Source: Cohnella thailandensis (GTDB lineage Bacteria; Bacillota; Bacilli; Paenibacillales; Paenibacillaceae). Taken from it: a DNA stretch of 64,000 nt. Below, in pieces: positions 37,088 through 45,044 of the stretch. Location of the stretch: positions 511,702-575,701 of the forward strand of contig NZ_JACJVQ010000005.1 in the NCBI RefSeq assembly GCF_014212135.1, read 5' to 3'. A program made the translations under genes and the position numbers. Every line of letters starts with the position of its first letter. Positions within the stretch are counted from its first letter, which is position 1. Under the pieces are notes generated by a model. The model did no database searches. It saw nothing but the letters and a program-made list of their open reading frames with translations, and was not told where the DNA came from.

Positions 37088-37378
37088 TTGAAGAAAGTCG
37101 CCATTGCCGTTTTGTCCGGATGCTTGCTCCTCACTGCCGCTTCCGCCACGGCGTCCGCCGCGCCCGCCGAACACCACAAGATGCATGCCAAGAGCGAGAC
37201 CAAGCACAAGATGCATGCCAAGAGTACCCATAAGCTGCATGCGAAGAGCGCTCACAAGCACAAGCTCAAAGCCAAGAGCGCCGAGAAAGGCAAAATTCTT
37301 GGCAAAAGCAAGTTCAAGGCCAAGGCAATCACACCTAAAGCTCTTCCTAAAACAGGCTACGGCGGCGTAAGCGAGTAA
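37088..37378 (+). CDS. Small secreted Lys/His-rich protein ending in LPKTG, no membrane anchor
   Basis: A 96-residue protein starting at TTG 37088 behind GGGAGG. Residues 1-24 form a signal peptide (VAIAVLSGCLLLTAASA, likely cut at ASA-AP). The mature part is a run of short repeats of the type H-K-M-H-A-K-S, very rich in Lys and His. It ends LPKTG (86-90) followed by only YGGVSE. Sortase substrates normally have a hydrophobic helix and positive tail after the motif. Neither is present in any frame before the next gene. The next gene encodes a sortase, so this is probably its substrate. The short repeats and strong charge suggest a structural or ion-binding surface protein; function is unknown. 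Confidence 0.8.
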   Translation: MKKVAIAVLSGCLLLTAASATASAAPAEHHKMHAKSETKHKMHAKSTHKLHAKSAHKHKLKAKSAEKGKILGKSKFKAKAITPKALPKTGYGGVSE

Positions 37379-37441
37379 GTACGATTCGCGGCGCGGAGGA
37401 AGAGGAATAACGCTCCGTTCAACCTTAAAGGATGATGAGGA

Positions 37442-38170
37442 ATGAAGTCGTTCATTCTCTTCTTCGCTTTAATCGCGGCTTCGTTGACGGTGACCGGCTG
37501 CGGTTCGGATTCGACCGGGCCTGCCGAGGAGAGGAAAGAGACTTCGGAATCCCTGCAGAAGGTTGATTCGGCGAAGCCGGAGACGACGAGGCAGGAGACA
37601 AGGAGTCCGGAGACGACGGAGAGCCCGGCGCCGTCCGCAACGGGCGAATCTCCAGGTCCTCTTCAACTTGAGGAAGGGTCGTCCAAGGGAGCTCCAAAGC
37701 CTCTCGAAGGGAAGACGGCCCGACTCTATTTTACCCCTAACCGGCTGCTGATCCCATCCGTTCGAATCGACGCTCCGGTCGATCCGGTCGGAGTGTCGGA
37801 CAACGGACAAATGGAAGTGCCGGAATCGACCGTACGGGCCGGAATCCTGTCGCCGGGCGTAAAGCCGGGACTTCCGGGGACCGCTTTGATGGCGGGACAC
37901 GTGGACAACTATACCGGTCCGGCGATTTTCTATCCTCTTAAGAAGCTAAAGCCGGGGGATCCGATTCTGTTGACTAACGGCAAGGGACAATATTTGGTCT
38001 ATAAGGTAACTTCGGTCGAGTCGTTCAAGACGGCCGAAGCCCCCCTGGACCGGATATTCGGCCATACCGAAGAATCAAGGCTTAATTTGATTACTTGCAC
38101 GGGCAAGTACGATCGGAAACGCAAGGAGCACGAGAAAAGGCTGGTCGTCTTTTCGCGATTGATGCAGTAA
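37442..38170 (+). CDS. Sortase (class F-like) with predicted lipoprotein anchor
   Basis: A 242-residue transpeptidase. The signal peptide ends in a lipobox (VTGC, Cys20), followed by a Glu/Ser/Pro-rich linker (21-95) and a C-terminal sortase barrel. The barrel opens PNRLLIPSVRIDAPVDPVG, and the catalytic triad is visible: H153 in LMAGHVDNYTG, C219 in LITCTGKYD, R233 in KRLVVFSR. Most sortases are held by a transmembrane helix; a lipid anchor is unusual. The substrate is probably the LPKTG protein 63 bases upstream, in the same direction with no terminator between. A terminator follows the sortase, so the pair looks like a two-gene operon. Confidence 0.9.
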   Translation: MKSFILFFALIAASLTVTGCGSDSTGPAEERKETSESLQKVDSAKPETTRQETRSPETTESPAPSATGESPGPLQLEEGSSKGAPKPLEGKTARLYFTPNRLLIPSVRIDAPVDPVGVSDNGQMEVPESTVRAGILSPGVKPGLPGTALMAGHVDNYTGPAIFYPLKKLKPGDPILLTNGKGQYLVYKVTSVESFKTAEAPLDRIFGHTEESRLNLITCTGKYDRKRKEHEKRLVVFSRLMQ

Positions 38171-38186
38171 GGCTGAATAAAGCAGA

Positions 38187-38213
38187 AACCCGTTGCTTCG
38201 GCAGCGGGTTTTT
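38187..38213 (+). terminator. Terminator after the sortase gene
   Basis: AACCCGTTGC, tetraloop TTCG, GCAGCGGGTT (one G-U pair), then TTTAATGTTTT. A textbook intrinsic terminator. Confidence 0.9.
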
Positions 38214-38293
38214 AATGTTTTCCGCTGAAACGATAAGCGAAAGGAGGCTCGCCGTAAAACAATCCGTCGCTAAACGGCGGTTTGTCAAATAGG

Positions 38294-38322
38294 TTGTTTA
38301 TCTTCCCGTCATGTGTTATTAT
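38294..38322 (+). promoter_or_regulatory. Promoter of the rplU operon
   Basis: -35 TTGTTT (38294-38299), a 17-base spacer, -10 TATTAT (38317-38322). It precedes a leader of about 130 bases. Confidence 0.65.
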
Positions 38323-38329
38323 CTTATAG

Positions 38330-38450
38330 TGCGTGCAAAGTGCTTAGCAGTTACGGCATGCTACAACCGCTCTTGAGCAGGTCAGGAAGACCGATTGCGA
38401 TCGGCTTTGGGTCGATTCGATCGGCACCTGTAGAGGCGAGTCTTAGATAT
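38330..38450 (+). promoter_or_regulatory. Probable ribosomal protein L21 leader
   Basis: About 120 transcribed bases before rplU with several potential stems (for example GCTTAGCAG...CTGC-type pairings and GATTGCGATCGG/CGATTCGATCGG). Structured L21 leaders (Rfam L21_leader) precede rplU in many Bacillota and are thought to give autoregulation. Position and length fit; I cannot confirm the consensus structure by eye. Confidence 0.55.
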
Positions 38451-38464
38451 GGGGAGGTGCACAC

Positions 38465-38776
38465 ATGTACGCAATTATTGAAACTGGCGGCAAGCAGTAC
38501 AAGGTTCAAGCCGGCGACGTTCTCTTCATCGAGAAGCTGAGCGCGAACGAAGGCGACAGCGTGACGTTCGACAAGGTTCTGGCTGTATCCAGCGACAAGG
38601 GCTTCGTAACCGGCGCTCCGCTCGTAGCAGGCGCATCCGTTACGGCTAAGGTCGAGAAGCACGTTAAGGGCGAGAAGATCATCGTCTTCAAGTATAAGCC
38701 TAAGAAGAACGAGCGCAAGAAGCAAGGTCATCGTCAACCGTACACGAAAGTGACGATCGAGAGCATCAAGGCGTAA
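38465..38776 (+). CDS. rplU: 50S ribosomal protein L21
   Basis: 103 residues, with the family start [19 protein letters not shown] and the C-terminal [19 protein letters not shown] that contacts 23S rRNA. The ATG follows GGGGAGGTG. First gene of rplU-prp-rpmA, as throughout Bacillota. Confidence 0.98.
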   Translation: MYAIIETGGKQYKVQAGDVLFIEKLSANEGDSVTFDKVLAVSSDKGFVTGAPLVAGASVTAKVEKHVKGEKIIVFKYKPKKNERKKQGHRQPYTKVTIESIKA

Positions 38777-38787
38777 GCAGGTGCCTT

Positions 38788-39132
38788 ATGGTGACGATCA
38801 CGATCTATCGTGGAAGGGACGACCGGATCAAGCGATTCTCCGTTACGGGGCATGCTAAGTACGACAATCCGGGCAAGGACATCGTATGCGCGGGCGTATC
38901 GGCTATCACGGTCGGTGCCGTCAACGCTATCGAGAAGCTGACGGGACTCGTTCCGGAAGCGGAGATGAAGTCCGGCTGGCTGTCGGCGAACGCGCCCGAG
39001 TGCGAAGAAGCTTACCGGAACGATCAGGTTCAGCTGCTGCTGGAAGGCATGGTCGTCGGGCTTGAATCCATAGAGGAACAATACGGCAAGCACGTGAAGA
39101 TAAAGCACACATTAGCCAAAGAAGGAGGTTGA
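38788..39132 (+). CDS. prp: Ribosomal-processing cysteine protease Prp
   Basis: A 114-residue protease (YsxB family) that removes the N-terminal extension of ribosomal protein L27. The catalytic His22 ([11 protein letters not shown]) and Cys34 ([10 protein letters not shown]) are at the same positions as in Staphylococcus aureus Prp. The substrate gene rpmA lies six bases downstream and encodes the matching extension. The ATG at 38788 follows AGGTG at the end of rplU. Confidence 0.95.
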   Translation: MVTITIYRGRDDRIKRFSVTGHAKYDNPGKDIVCAGVSAITVGAVNAIEKLTGLVPEAEMKSGWLSANAPECEEAYRNDQVQLLLEGMVVGLESIEEQYGKHVKIKHTLAKEGG

Positions 39133-39137
39133 CACTC

Positions 39138-39449
39138 ATGTTGAAACTGAATCTTCAGTTGTTCGCTTCCAAGAAGGGCGTAGGCTCGACGAAGAACGGA
39201 CGCGATTCCCGCTCTCAACGCCTCGGCGCCAAGCGCGCGGACGGCCAAGCGGTTACCGCAGGCTCGATCCTCGTTCGCCAACGCGGAACGAAGATCCACC
39301 CGGGCAACAACGTTGGCATCGGCAAGGACGACACGCTGTTCGCTCTTGTCGAAGGCGTAGTCAAGTTCGAACGTTGGGGACGCGATCGCAAGAAAGTGAG
39401 CGTATACCCGGTTGAAATGGCGCCTGTAGCGGCTGCCCTGGAAGTCTAA
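39138..39449 (+). CDS. rpmA: 50S ribosomal protein L27 with Prp-cleavable N-terminus
   Basis: 103 residues. The N-terminus [17 protein letters not shown] carries the extension LNLQLFA that Prp removes to leave SKKGVGS, which reaches the peptidyl-transferase centre. The rest is canonical ([32 protein letters not shown]). A TTG at 39129 touches the AAGGAGG site; the ATG at 39138 is used. Confidence 0.98.
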   Translation: MLKLNLQLFASKKGVGSTKNGRDSRSQRLGAKRADGQAVTAGSILVRQRGTKIHPGNNVGIGKDDTLFALVEGVVKFERWGRDRKKVSVYPVEMAPVAAALEV

Positions 39450-39465
39450 TCGACTGCCGCCTTAG

Positions 39466-39497
39466 AACCCCGGCCTCGCAAGTGGCCGGGGTTTCTT
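39466..39497 (+). terminator. Terminator of the rplU-prp-rpmA operon
   Basis: AACCCCGGCC, loop TCGCAAGT, GGCCGGGGTT, then TCTTGC. A perfect 10-bp stem. Confidence 0.9.
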
Positions 39498-39543
39498 GCA
39501 TGATGGGGCCTCGAGATTAGCCATATGGCAAAAGCCAGCTCCG

Positions 39544-39552
39544 TGGTATACT
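39544..39552 (+). promoter_or_regulatory. Extended -10 promoter before spo0B
   Basis: TGGTATACT provides a TGn extension plus -10 TATACT. No good -35 is present 17 bases upstream. It would give separate expression of spo0B and obgE after the rpmA terminator. Confidence 0.5.
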
Positions 39553-39643
39553 AGGCACAAAGCAGTCTTGAGATGCGCATGAGCTGAAGGATGTCTATCG
39601 CGGTTTGTTGATTCAGCCAATGACGAAACGGAGTAGTCGCGCA

Positions 39644-40414
39644 ATGTCTAGAAGATTAATCGTCCGGACGGTCGGAGCCGCACTTTCCTTAATATTGCCC
39701 GCTTTGGCGATCGCGTTCTGGGCGGACGCGGTTTGGCCTCTCGTCCTGTTCGCCGCATGGACCTTGGCGGCCGCGAGCGCGGTCGTGGCGACGGAACAAA
39801 GGGATGCCCGCCGCGGGAGAGAGCGCGCGATCGAAGCGATGCGGAACCTTACGATCGATACGCTGAAGCACCACCGTCACGACTGGATGAACGAGATCCA
39901 AATTTTGTACGGCTATCTCAAGCTGAACAAACCCGATAAAGCGATCGAGGTTGTGGAGAGAATAAAGAGGCATATGGCGAACGACAGCCGAATGTCTCGC
40001 CTCGGCACTTCCAAGCTTATTACATATTTGCTGTCCTTTCGAACGACATGCAACACGATGAAGCTTGAGGTGGAGATCGAGGAGGACTTCGATTTGACGG
40101 GGGGACCGGACAGGTCCGCCTTCGCCGATGCGGTCATCGGCCTCGTGGACGCCGTTCGCGAACAATCGAAGCTCTCCGCGGCGGGGGAAGAGAACGTGCT
40201 TCAGCTTTTTTTCCGCAGCACCGAGAGCGACATCCTGTTGGAGATGAAATATAACGGAATGATCGCCGCAAGGGACAGCCTTTCCTTCGGGTTGGAGCGG
40301 GCGCTGAAGGGTGTCGGGCGATTATCGGAGGAGGACCGGCTGCCGGATTCCGAACCGGCCGGCGCTTCGCGGCGGATGATCGTCGCGTTCCCTTTAAAGG
40401 AGCAAGCCGGTTAA
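39644..40414 (+). CDS. spo0B: Spo0B-like sporulation phosphotransferase
   Basis: A 256-residue protein. Two hydrophobic segments at the N-terminus (about 10-50) precede a helical-hairpin domain with the phospho-acceptor motif HHRHDWMNEIQILYGYLKL. H79 aligns with His30 of B. subtilis Spo0B (RHDWMN). Spo0B passes phosphate from Spo0F to Spo0A in the sporulation phosphorelay. B. subtilis Spo0B has no membrane segment; the anchored form is an addition here. The C-terminal half resembles a degenerate histidine-kinase ATPase domain. Alternative starts are TTG 39605 and ATG 39620; ATG 39644 has GGAG ten bases upstream. obgE follows, as in B. subtilis. Confidence 0.85.
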   Translation: MSRRLIVRTVGAALSLILPALAIAFWADAVWPLVLFAAWTLAAASAVVATEQRDARRGRERAIEAMRNLTIDTLKHHRHDWMNEIQILYGYLKLNKPDKAIEVVERIKRHMANDSRMSRLGTSKLITYLLSFRTTCNTMKLEVEIEEDFDLTGGPDRSAFADAVIGLVDAVREQSKLSAAGEENVLQLFFRSTESDILLEMKYNGMIAARDSLSFGLERALKGVGRLSEEDRLPDSEPAGASRRMIVAFPLKEQAG

Positions 40415-40501
40415 TTCGGTCATCCAGAACGGTTAGCTTCACTTGAATTTCACCTTTATCGGTTTCGAGACACCCTAGGCAAAGCTTCATATACGGCCAA
40501 G

Positions 40502-40519
40502 AACGCCCCTGGCGTTTTT
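40502..40519 (+). terminator. Short hairpin with T-run between spo0B and obgE
   Basis: AACGCC, loop CCT, GGCGTT, then TTT. It lies 26 bases before the obgE start. Probably a weak attenuator that lowers read-through from spo0B. Confidence 0.5.
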
Positions 40520-40544
40520 GCTTGCAAAACGGAGTGAAAAAAGC

Positions 40545-41888
40545 ATGTTTGTAGATAAAGCGAAAATATTCGTAAAAGGCGGGGACGGGGGCGACGGCCT
40601 CGTGGCGTTCCGTCGGGAGCTGTATGTTCCGGAAGGCGGTCCCGCAGGGGGCGACGGAGGCAAGGGCGGCGATGTGGTCTTCCGCGTCGACGAAGGGCTC
40701 CGCACGCTGATGGATTTCCGCTACCAGAAGCACTTCAAGGCCCCGCGCGGGGTCAAAGGGAAAAACAAAACGCAGCACGGCGCGAACGCGGAGGATTTGA
40801 TCGTGCGCGTGCCGCCGGGAACGATCGTCTACGACGACGACACCGGCGAGATGCTGGCCGATCTGACGAAGCACGACCAGGAGGTCGTCATCGCCAAGGG
40901 CGGACGAGGCGGACGCGGCAACACTCGGTTCAAGAGCCCGGCGAACACCGCCCCGGCCATCGCCGAGAACGGCGAGGAAGGACAGGAGCGCTGGGTTACG
41001 CTCGAGCTGAAAGTCATGGCGGACGTCGGCCTCGTCGGCTTCCCGAGCGTCGGCAAGTCCACGTTGCTCTCCGTCGTATCCGGCGCCCAGCCGAAGATCG
41101 GCGCGTATCACTTCACGACGATCACCCCGAACCTTGGAGTCGTTCAAGTGTCGGACGAGCGCAGCTTCGTCATGGCGGACTTGCCGGGTCTGATCGAAGG
41201 AGCGCATACGGGCATCGGCCTCGGACACGAGTTCCTTCGCCACGTGGAGCGCACGAGAATCATCGTGCACGTGGTAGACATGTCCGGCATGGAAGGCCGC
41301 GATCCGTACGACGATTGGGTCAAGATCAACGATGAGCTCAAGCTGTACAACGCGAAGCTGGCCGAACGCCCGCAGATCGTTGCGGCCAACAAGATGGACA
41401 TGCCGGAATCGGAAGAGAATCTCGCCGCGTTCCGGGAGAAGGTATCCGCCGAGCGCCCGGATATGGAGATCATGCCGATCTCCTCGCTGACCCGCAAAGG
41501 CATCCCGGAGCTGCTCTACCGGGTGGCCGACCTTCTCGAGACGCTGCCCGATCCGGCAGAGGTCGCCGCGGAGGAGGCCAGACTGGCCAAGGAAGCGGAA
41601 GGCATCGTCTACAAGTTCGACGAGAAGCCGGAGAACTACGAGTTCACGATCTCGCGCGACAACGAGGTGTACGTGGTCGAGAGCGATTCGATCGAGAAGC
41701 TGCTCAAACGGACGCAATTCGCGTCCTACGAAGCGGTCATGCGCTTCGGACGAATCCTGCGCAACGCGGGCGTCGACGCCGAGCTGCGCAAGAGAGGCGC
41801 GAAGGACGGAGACACGATTCGAATCGGCGACTTCGAATTCGAGTTCTTCGAGGGCGGCTCGGACGCTTACCTGTACGAGGAACGGTAA
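40545..41888 (+). CDS. obgE: GTPase Obg/CgtA
   Basis: A 447-residue ribosome-associated GTPase. The N-terminal glycine-rich Obg fold (about 1-158, [20 protein letters not shown]) is followed by a G domain with G1 [12 protein letters not shown]3 [16 protein letters not shown] and G4 NKMD, and a C-terminal OCT domain (about 360-435). It acts in 50S maturation and, in Bacillus, in the stress and sporulation responses. The frame opens at 40518, but the ATG at 40545 with GGAG ten bases upstream is the family start. Confidence 0.97.
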   Translation: MFVDKAKIFVKGGDGGDGLVAFRRELYVPEGGPAGGDGGKGGDVVFRVDEGLRTLMDFRYQKHFKAPRGVKGKNKTQHGANAEDLIVRVPPGTIVYDDDTGEMLADLTKHDQEVVIAKGGRGGRGNTRFKSPANTAPAIAENGEEGQERWVTLELKVMADVGLVGFPSVGKSTLLSVVSGAQPKIGAYHFTTITPNLGVVQVSDERSFVMADLPGLIEGAHTGIGLGHEFLRHVERTRIIVHVVDMSGMEGRDPYDDWVKINDELKLYNAKLAERPQIVAANKMDMPESEENLAAFREKVSAERPDMEIMPISSLTRKGIPELLYRVADLLETLPDPAEVAAEEARLAKEAEGIVYKFDEKPENYEFTISRDNEVYVVESDSIEKLLKRTQFASYEAVMRFGRILRNAGVDAELRKRGAKDGDTIRIGDFEFEFFEGGSDAYLYEER

Positions 41889-41956
41889 GGCTTGGCGAGG
41901 GAGCGTAAGGGCTGAATTTTTGAAGTAAGAATCGTCAACAACGACTTGATTTTTAT

Positions 41957-41984
41957 GAACCAATCGGGACCCTCCGGTTGGTTC
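41957..41984 (+). terminator. Terminator after obgE
   Basis: GAACCAATCGG, loop GACCCT, CCGGTTGGTTC (one G-U pair), then TATTGCTATT. Strong stem, weak T-tract. Confidence 0.65.
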
Positions 41985-42041
41985 TATTGCTATTCGCTCG
42001 GATACTATATCAACCGGAAATCCAAATAAGCGGTTTACCTA

Positions 42042-42070
42042 TTGCCGCGAAGCCGAGCATTCGATATAAT
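42042..42070 (+). promoter_or_regulatory. Promoter of the ACT-hom-thrB-pheA run
   Basis: -35 TTGCCG (42042-42047), a 17-base spacer, -10 TATAAT (42065-42070). Confidence 0.7.
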
Positions 42071-42113
42071 GTCCACTATATACATACATTCGTCTTTCCT
42101 GGGAGGACGGAAT

Positions 42114-42551
42114 ATGGCAGAGCAATATTACGTCGTCCGTGAAGATTTGCTGCCGGAAGGAATTCTGAAGACGGAGCAAGCGAAGGAGCTGCTGCGAAGA
42201 GGAGAAGCAGCTACCGTGCACGAGGCGGCGGAGAGGGTCGGACTAAGCAGAAGCGCCTTCTACAAGTACAAGGATGGCGTCTATCCTCTTGAGCAAGCTT
42301 CCCGCGAACGCATGGCGACGCTGTCCATGGATCTGGAGCATCGGTCCGGAGTGCTGTCCAAGGTACTCGGGATGCTGGCGTCAAGCGAAGGGAACGTTCT
42401 TACGATCTCCCAGTCGATTCCGCTTCAAGGCTTGGCGAACGTCGTCGTGTCTCTCGACATCTCCGGTTTGTCGGGACCGCTGGCGGATCTGGTCGGGCAG
42501 TTGAAGGCGATCGACGGAGTGAAGCGGGCTCATATCGTCGGCCGCAGCTGA
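42114..42551 (+). CDS. pheB: ACT domain protein, PheB/UPF0735 family
   Basis: A 145-residue protein with an N-terminal HTH-like half (AATVHEAAERVGLSRSAFYKYK) and a C-terminal ACT domain (about 70-140, LEHRSGVLSKVLGMLASSEG). The B. subtilis homologue (PheB, renamed ThrR) sits before pheA and regulates threonine-pathway genes. Here it precedes hom and thrB, which supports a regulator of this amino-acid operon. Ligand and operator are not visible. The ATG is seven bases after GGGAGG. Confidence 0.92.
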   Translation: MAEQYYVVREDLLPEGILKTEQAKELLRRGEAATVHEAAERVGLSRSAFYKYKDGVYPLEQASRERMATLSMDLEHRSGVLSKVLGMLASSEGNVLTISQSIPLQGLANVVVSLDISGLSGPLADLVGQLKAIDGVKRAHIVGRS

Positions 42552-42655
42552 CCGTTAACGGAGAACGAACGATCGTAAAGCAACGGATCAAGTCCGAAAG
42601 AAATAAATCCATGGAGTCAATGGAACTTGCAGCAGCAAGAGGAGGAGCTACCGAG

Positions 42656-43942
42656 ATGAAACCCGTTAAAGTAGGATTGCTTGGATTGGGCACGGTCGGA
42701 ACGGGTGTCGTCCGCATCGTGGAAGGGCACCAAGAGGACTTGCAAAGCCAAGTCGGCTCGCCTATCGCCATATCGAAAATCCTGGTCAAGGATCGTTCCA
42801 AGTCGAGAAGCATCTTCGTCGATTCCGCCAAGCTGACGGAGGATCCGTGGGAGATCGTCCGCGATCCGGAGATCGATATTATCGTCGAAGTCATGGGCGG
42901 CATCGCGTCGACCAAGGAATACATTCTGGAGGCGCTCGAACGCGGCAAGCATATCGTAACGGCGAACAAGGACTTGATGGCGCTGCACGGCCAAGAGATT
43001 CTTGCGAAGGCGAGCGAGAAGGGCTGCGACGTTCTGTACGAGGCAAGCGTTGCCGGAGGCATCCCGATCATCCGCACGCTGATCGAAGGCTTCTCCTCCG
43101 ACCGGATCACGAAGATCATGGGGATCGTCAACGGAACGACCAATTACATTCTGACCAAGATGAGCCAGGAAGGCGTCGCTTACGCAGACGTGCTTAAGGA
43201 AGCTCAAGCGCTCGGGTATGCCGAAGCCGACCCGACCTCGGACGTGGAGGGGCTGGACGCCGCCCGCAAAATGACGATTTTGTCCACGCTCGGCTTCCGC
43301 TCGAACGTCGCGCTCGAGGATGTCGACGTGAAGGGCATCAGCTCCGTTACGCAGGAGGACATCCAATATGCGAAGCGTCTGGGCTACGAGGTGAAGCTGC
43401 TCGGCATCGCGGAGAGACAGGACGATTTTATCAGCGTAAGCGTGCAGCCGACCATGGTCAAAAAGAGCCATCCGATCGCTTCGGTGAACGGGGTGTTCAA
43501 CGCGGTATACGTCTATGGGGAAGCGGTAGGAGAGACGATGTTCTACGGTCCCGGAGCCGGCGAGATGCCGACCGCGACGTCCGTCGTGGCGGACCTTGTG
43601 GCCGTCGTCAAGAACTCGAAGCTCGGCGTCAACGGGCGCCAAGCCTCGCTGGCCTACAAGGAGAAGAAGCTGAAGAGCGACGAGCAGATCGCCTCCAAGT
43701 ACTTCCTCCTGCTTCATGTGGAAGACCGGGCCGGCGTGCTCGCGCAAATCGCGAACGTGTTCTCCCGAGTGGAGATGAGCATCGAGTCGGTGATGCAGCC
43801 GGCGACGCCGGACCAATACGGGGCCGAGCTCATCATCACGACCCACAACGCTTCCAAGGCCGCGCTTAATCAAGTGCTGGCCGAGTTCGGGAAGCTGTCG
43901 GCGATTCGAACGATCAAGAGCGTCTATCGGGTGGAAGGCTGA
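42656..43942 (+). CDS. hom: Homoserine dehydrogenase
   Basis: A 428-residue NAD(P)-dependent enzyme reducing aspartate semialdehyde to homoserine. The Rossmann motif is VGLLGLGTVGTGVVRIV, the catalytic region ASVAGGIPIIRTL ... IMGIVNGTTNYIL, and the C-terminal ACT domain (about 350-425, HVEDRAGVLAQIANVFSRVE) likely binds threonine for feedback control. The frame opens at 42611, but the ATG at 42656 with GGAGG ten bases upstream begins the homology. Confidence 0.97.
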   Translation: MKPVKVGLLGLGTVGTGVVRIVEGHQEDLQSQVGSPIAISKILVKDRSKSRSIFVDSAKLTEDPWEIVRDPEIDIIVEVMGGIASTKEYILEALERGKHIVTANKDLMALHGQEILAKASEKGCDVLYEASVAGGIPIIRTLIEGFSSDRITKIMGIVNGTTNYILTKMSQEGVAYADVLKEAQALGYAEADPTSDVEGLDAARKMTILSTLGFRSNVALEDVDVKGISSVTQEDIQYAKRLGYEVKLLGIAERQDDFISVSVQPTMVKKSHPIASVNGVFNAVYVYGEAVGETMFYGPGAGEMPTATSVVADLVAVVKNSKLGVNGRQASLAYKEKKLKSDEQIASKYFLLLHVEDRAGVLAQIANVFSRVEMSIESVMQPATPDQYGAELIITTHNASKAALNQVLAEFGKLSAIRTIKSVYRVEG

Positions 43943-44006
43943 TCGATTCTCGGCCGTCCGCGAACGAGTTTTCCTATTCCTACATCCAGGATGAAGAGGT
44001 AGCAAA

Positions 44007-45044
44007 ATGAAACTAGAACAGCACCAAACGCAAGGAGCCCCGACCGTAAAGGATCGCGTCGTCGTTCGGGTTCCGGCAAGCACCGCCAATCTCGGCCCGG
44101 GCTTCGACTCGCTCGGAATGGCATTATCTTTATTCTCCTGGGTGGATCTTCGCCCCTCTACTCCGGAAGAAGGCACGACCGTTACCCTGCTGGGCGATCA
44201 GGTGGAAGGAGTCGCTACCGACAAAACCAACCTGGTCTACGTCGTCGCGCAGGAGGTATTCGCCCGGGCCGGCGTGAAGCTGCCCGAGCTGCATATTACG
44301 CTGCGCAGCGACATTCCTTTGACCCGAGGCTTAGGCAGCAGCGCATCGGCTATCGTCGGGGCTCTGTTCGCCGCTAACGAGCTGATCGGCTCCCCGTTTA
44401 CGGTAGACGAGCTGTTCCAGATGGCGACCGCGGAGGAGAACCATCCGGATAACGTGGGAGCTTCGTTGTTCGGCGGCATCATCGCGGCCGCATGGGACGG
44501 AACAAGGGCGGAGGCGGTTCGCCTGAATCCGCCCGAGGCGCTCGAAGCGCTTGTCGTCATTCCGGAATTCGAGCTCTCGACGAAGAAAGCGAGAACGATT
44601 CTGCCGCAGCAGCTGTCGCTGAAGGACGCGGTATTCAACGTCAGCCACAGCTCGCTGCTGACGGCGGCTCTGGCGACGGGACGGTTGGATCTGCTTCGCC
44701 ATGCGATGAGAGACAAGCTTCATCAGCCGTATCGGGCTTCGCTGGTTCCCGGGATGGACGCGATCCTGAGGGACGCGGCCGATCACGGCGCCCTGGGCGC
44801 GGTGCTGTCCGGCGCCGGTCCTACGCTGCTGCTGCTCGCGGACTCCGGCTCCTCCGACCGCGAGGAGATGGTGCGCTTCGTGACGGACGCGATGGCGGCC
44901 GAAGGAATCTCGGTGACCACTCAATGGCTCCTTCCGTGGCCGCACGGCCCCGAAGCGGTCGTTCTCGATTCCGACGATCCCAAGTTTGAACTGGAGCTGT
45001 CGGAGCTTCTGCCCGTTCCCGCGGCTGCGGAGGTTGTACGATGA
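44007..45044 (+). CDS. thrB: Homoserine kinase
   Basis: A 345-residue GHMP kinase phosphorylating homoserine. It has VRVPASTANLGPGFDSLGMAL, the ATP loop PLTRGLGSSASAIVGAL and the C-terminal LGAVLSGAGPTLLLLA. It is slightly long, owing to about 17 polar residues before the first conserved strand; no better internal start with a ribosome-binding site was seen. The usual third partner thrC is not in the window. The stop codon overlaps the pheA start (ATGA). Confidence 0.96.
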   Translation: MKLEQHQTQGAPTVKDRVVVRVPASTANLGPGFDSLGMALSLFSWVDLRPSTPEEGTTVTLLGDQVEGVATDKTNLVYVVAQEVFARAGVKLPELHITLRSDIPLTRGLGSSASAIVGALFAANELIGSPFTVDELFQMATAEENHPDNVGASLFGGIIAAAWDGTRAEAVRLNPPEALEALVVIPEFELSTKKARTILPQQLSLKDAVFNVSHSSLLTAALATGRLDLLRHAMRDKLHQPYRASLVPGMDAILRDAADHGALGAVLSGAGPTLLLLADSGSSDREEMVRFVTDAMAAEGISVTTQWLLPWPHGPEAVVLDSDDPKFELELSELLPVPAAAEVVR

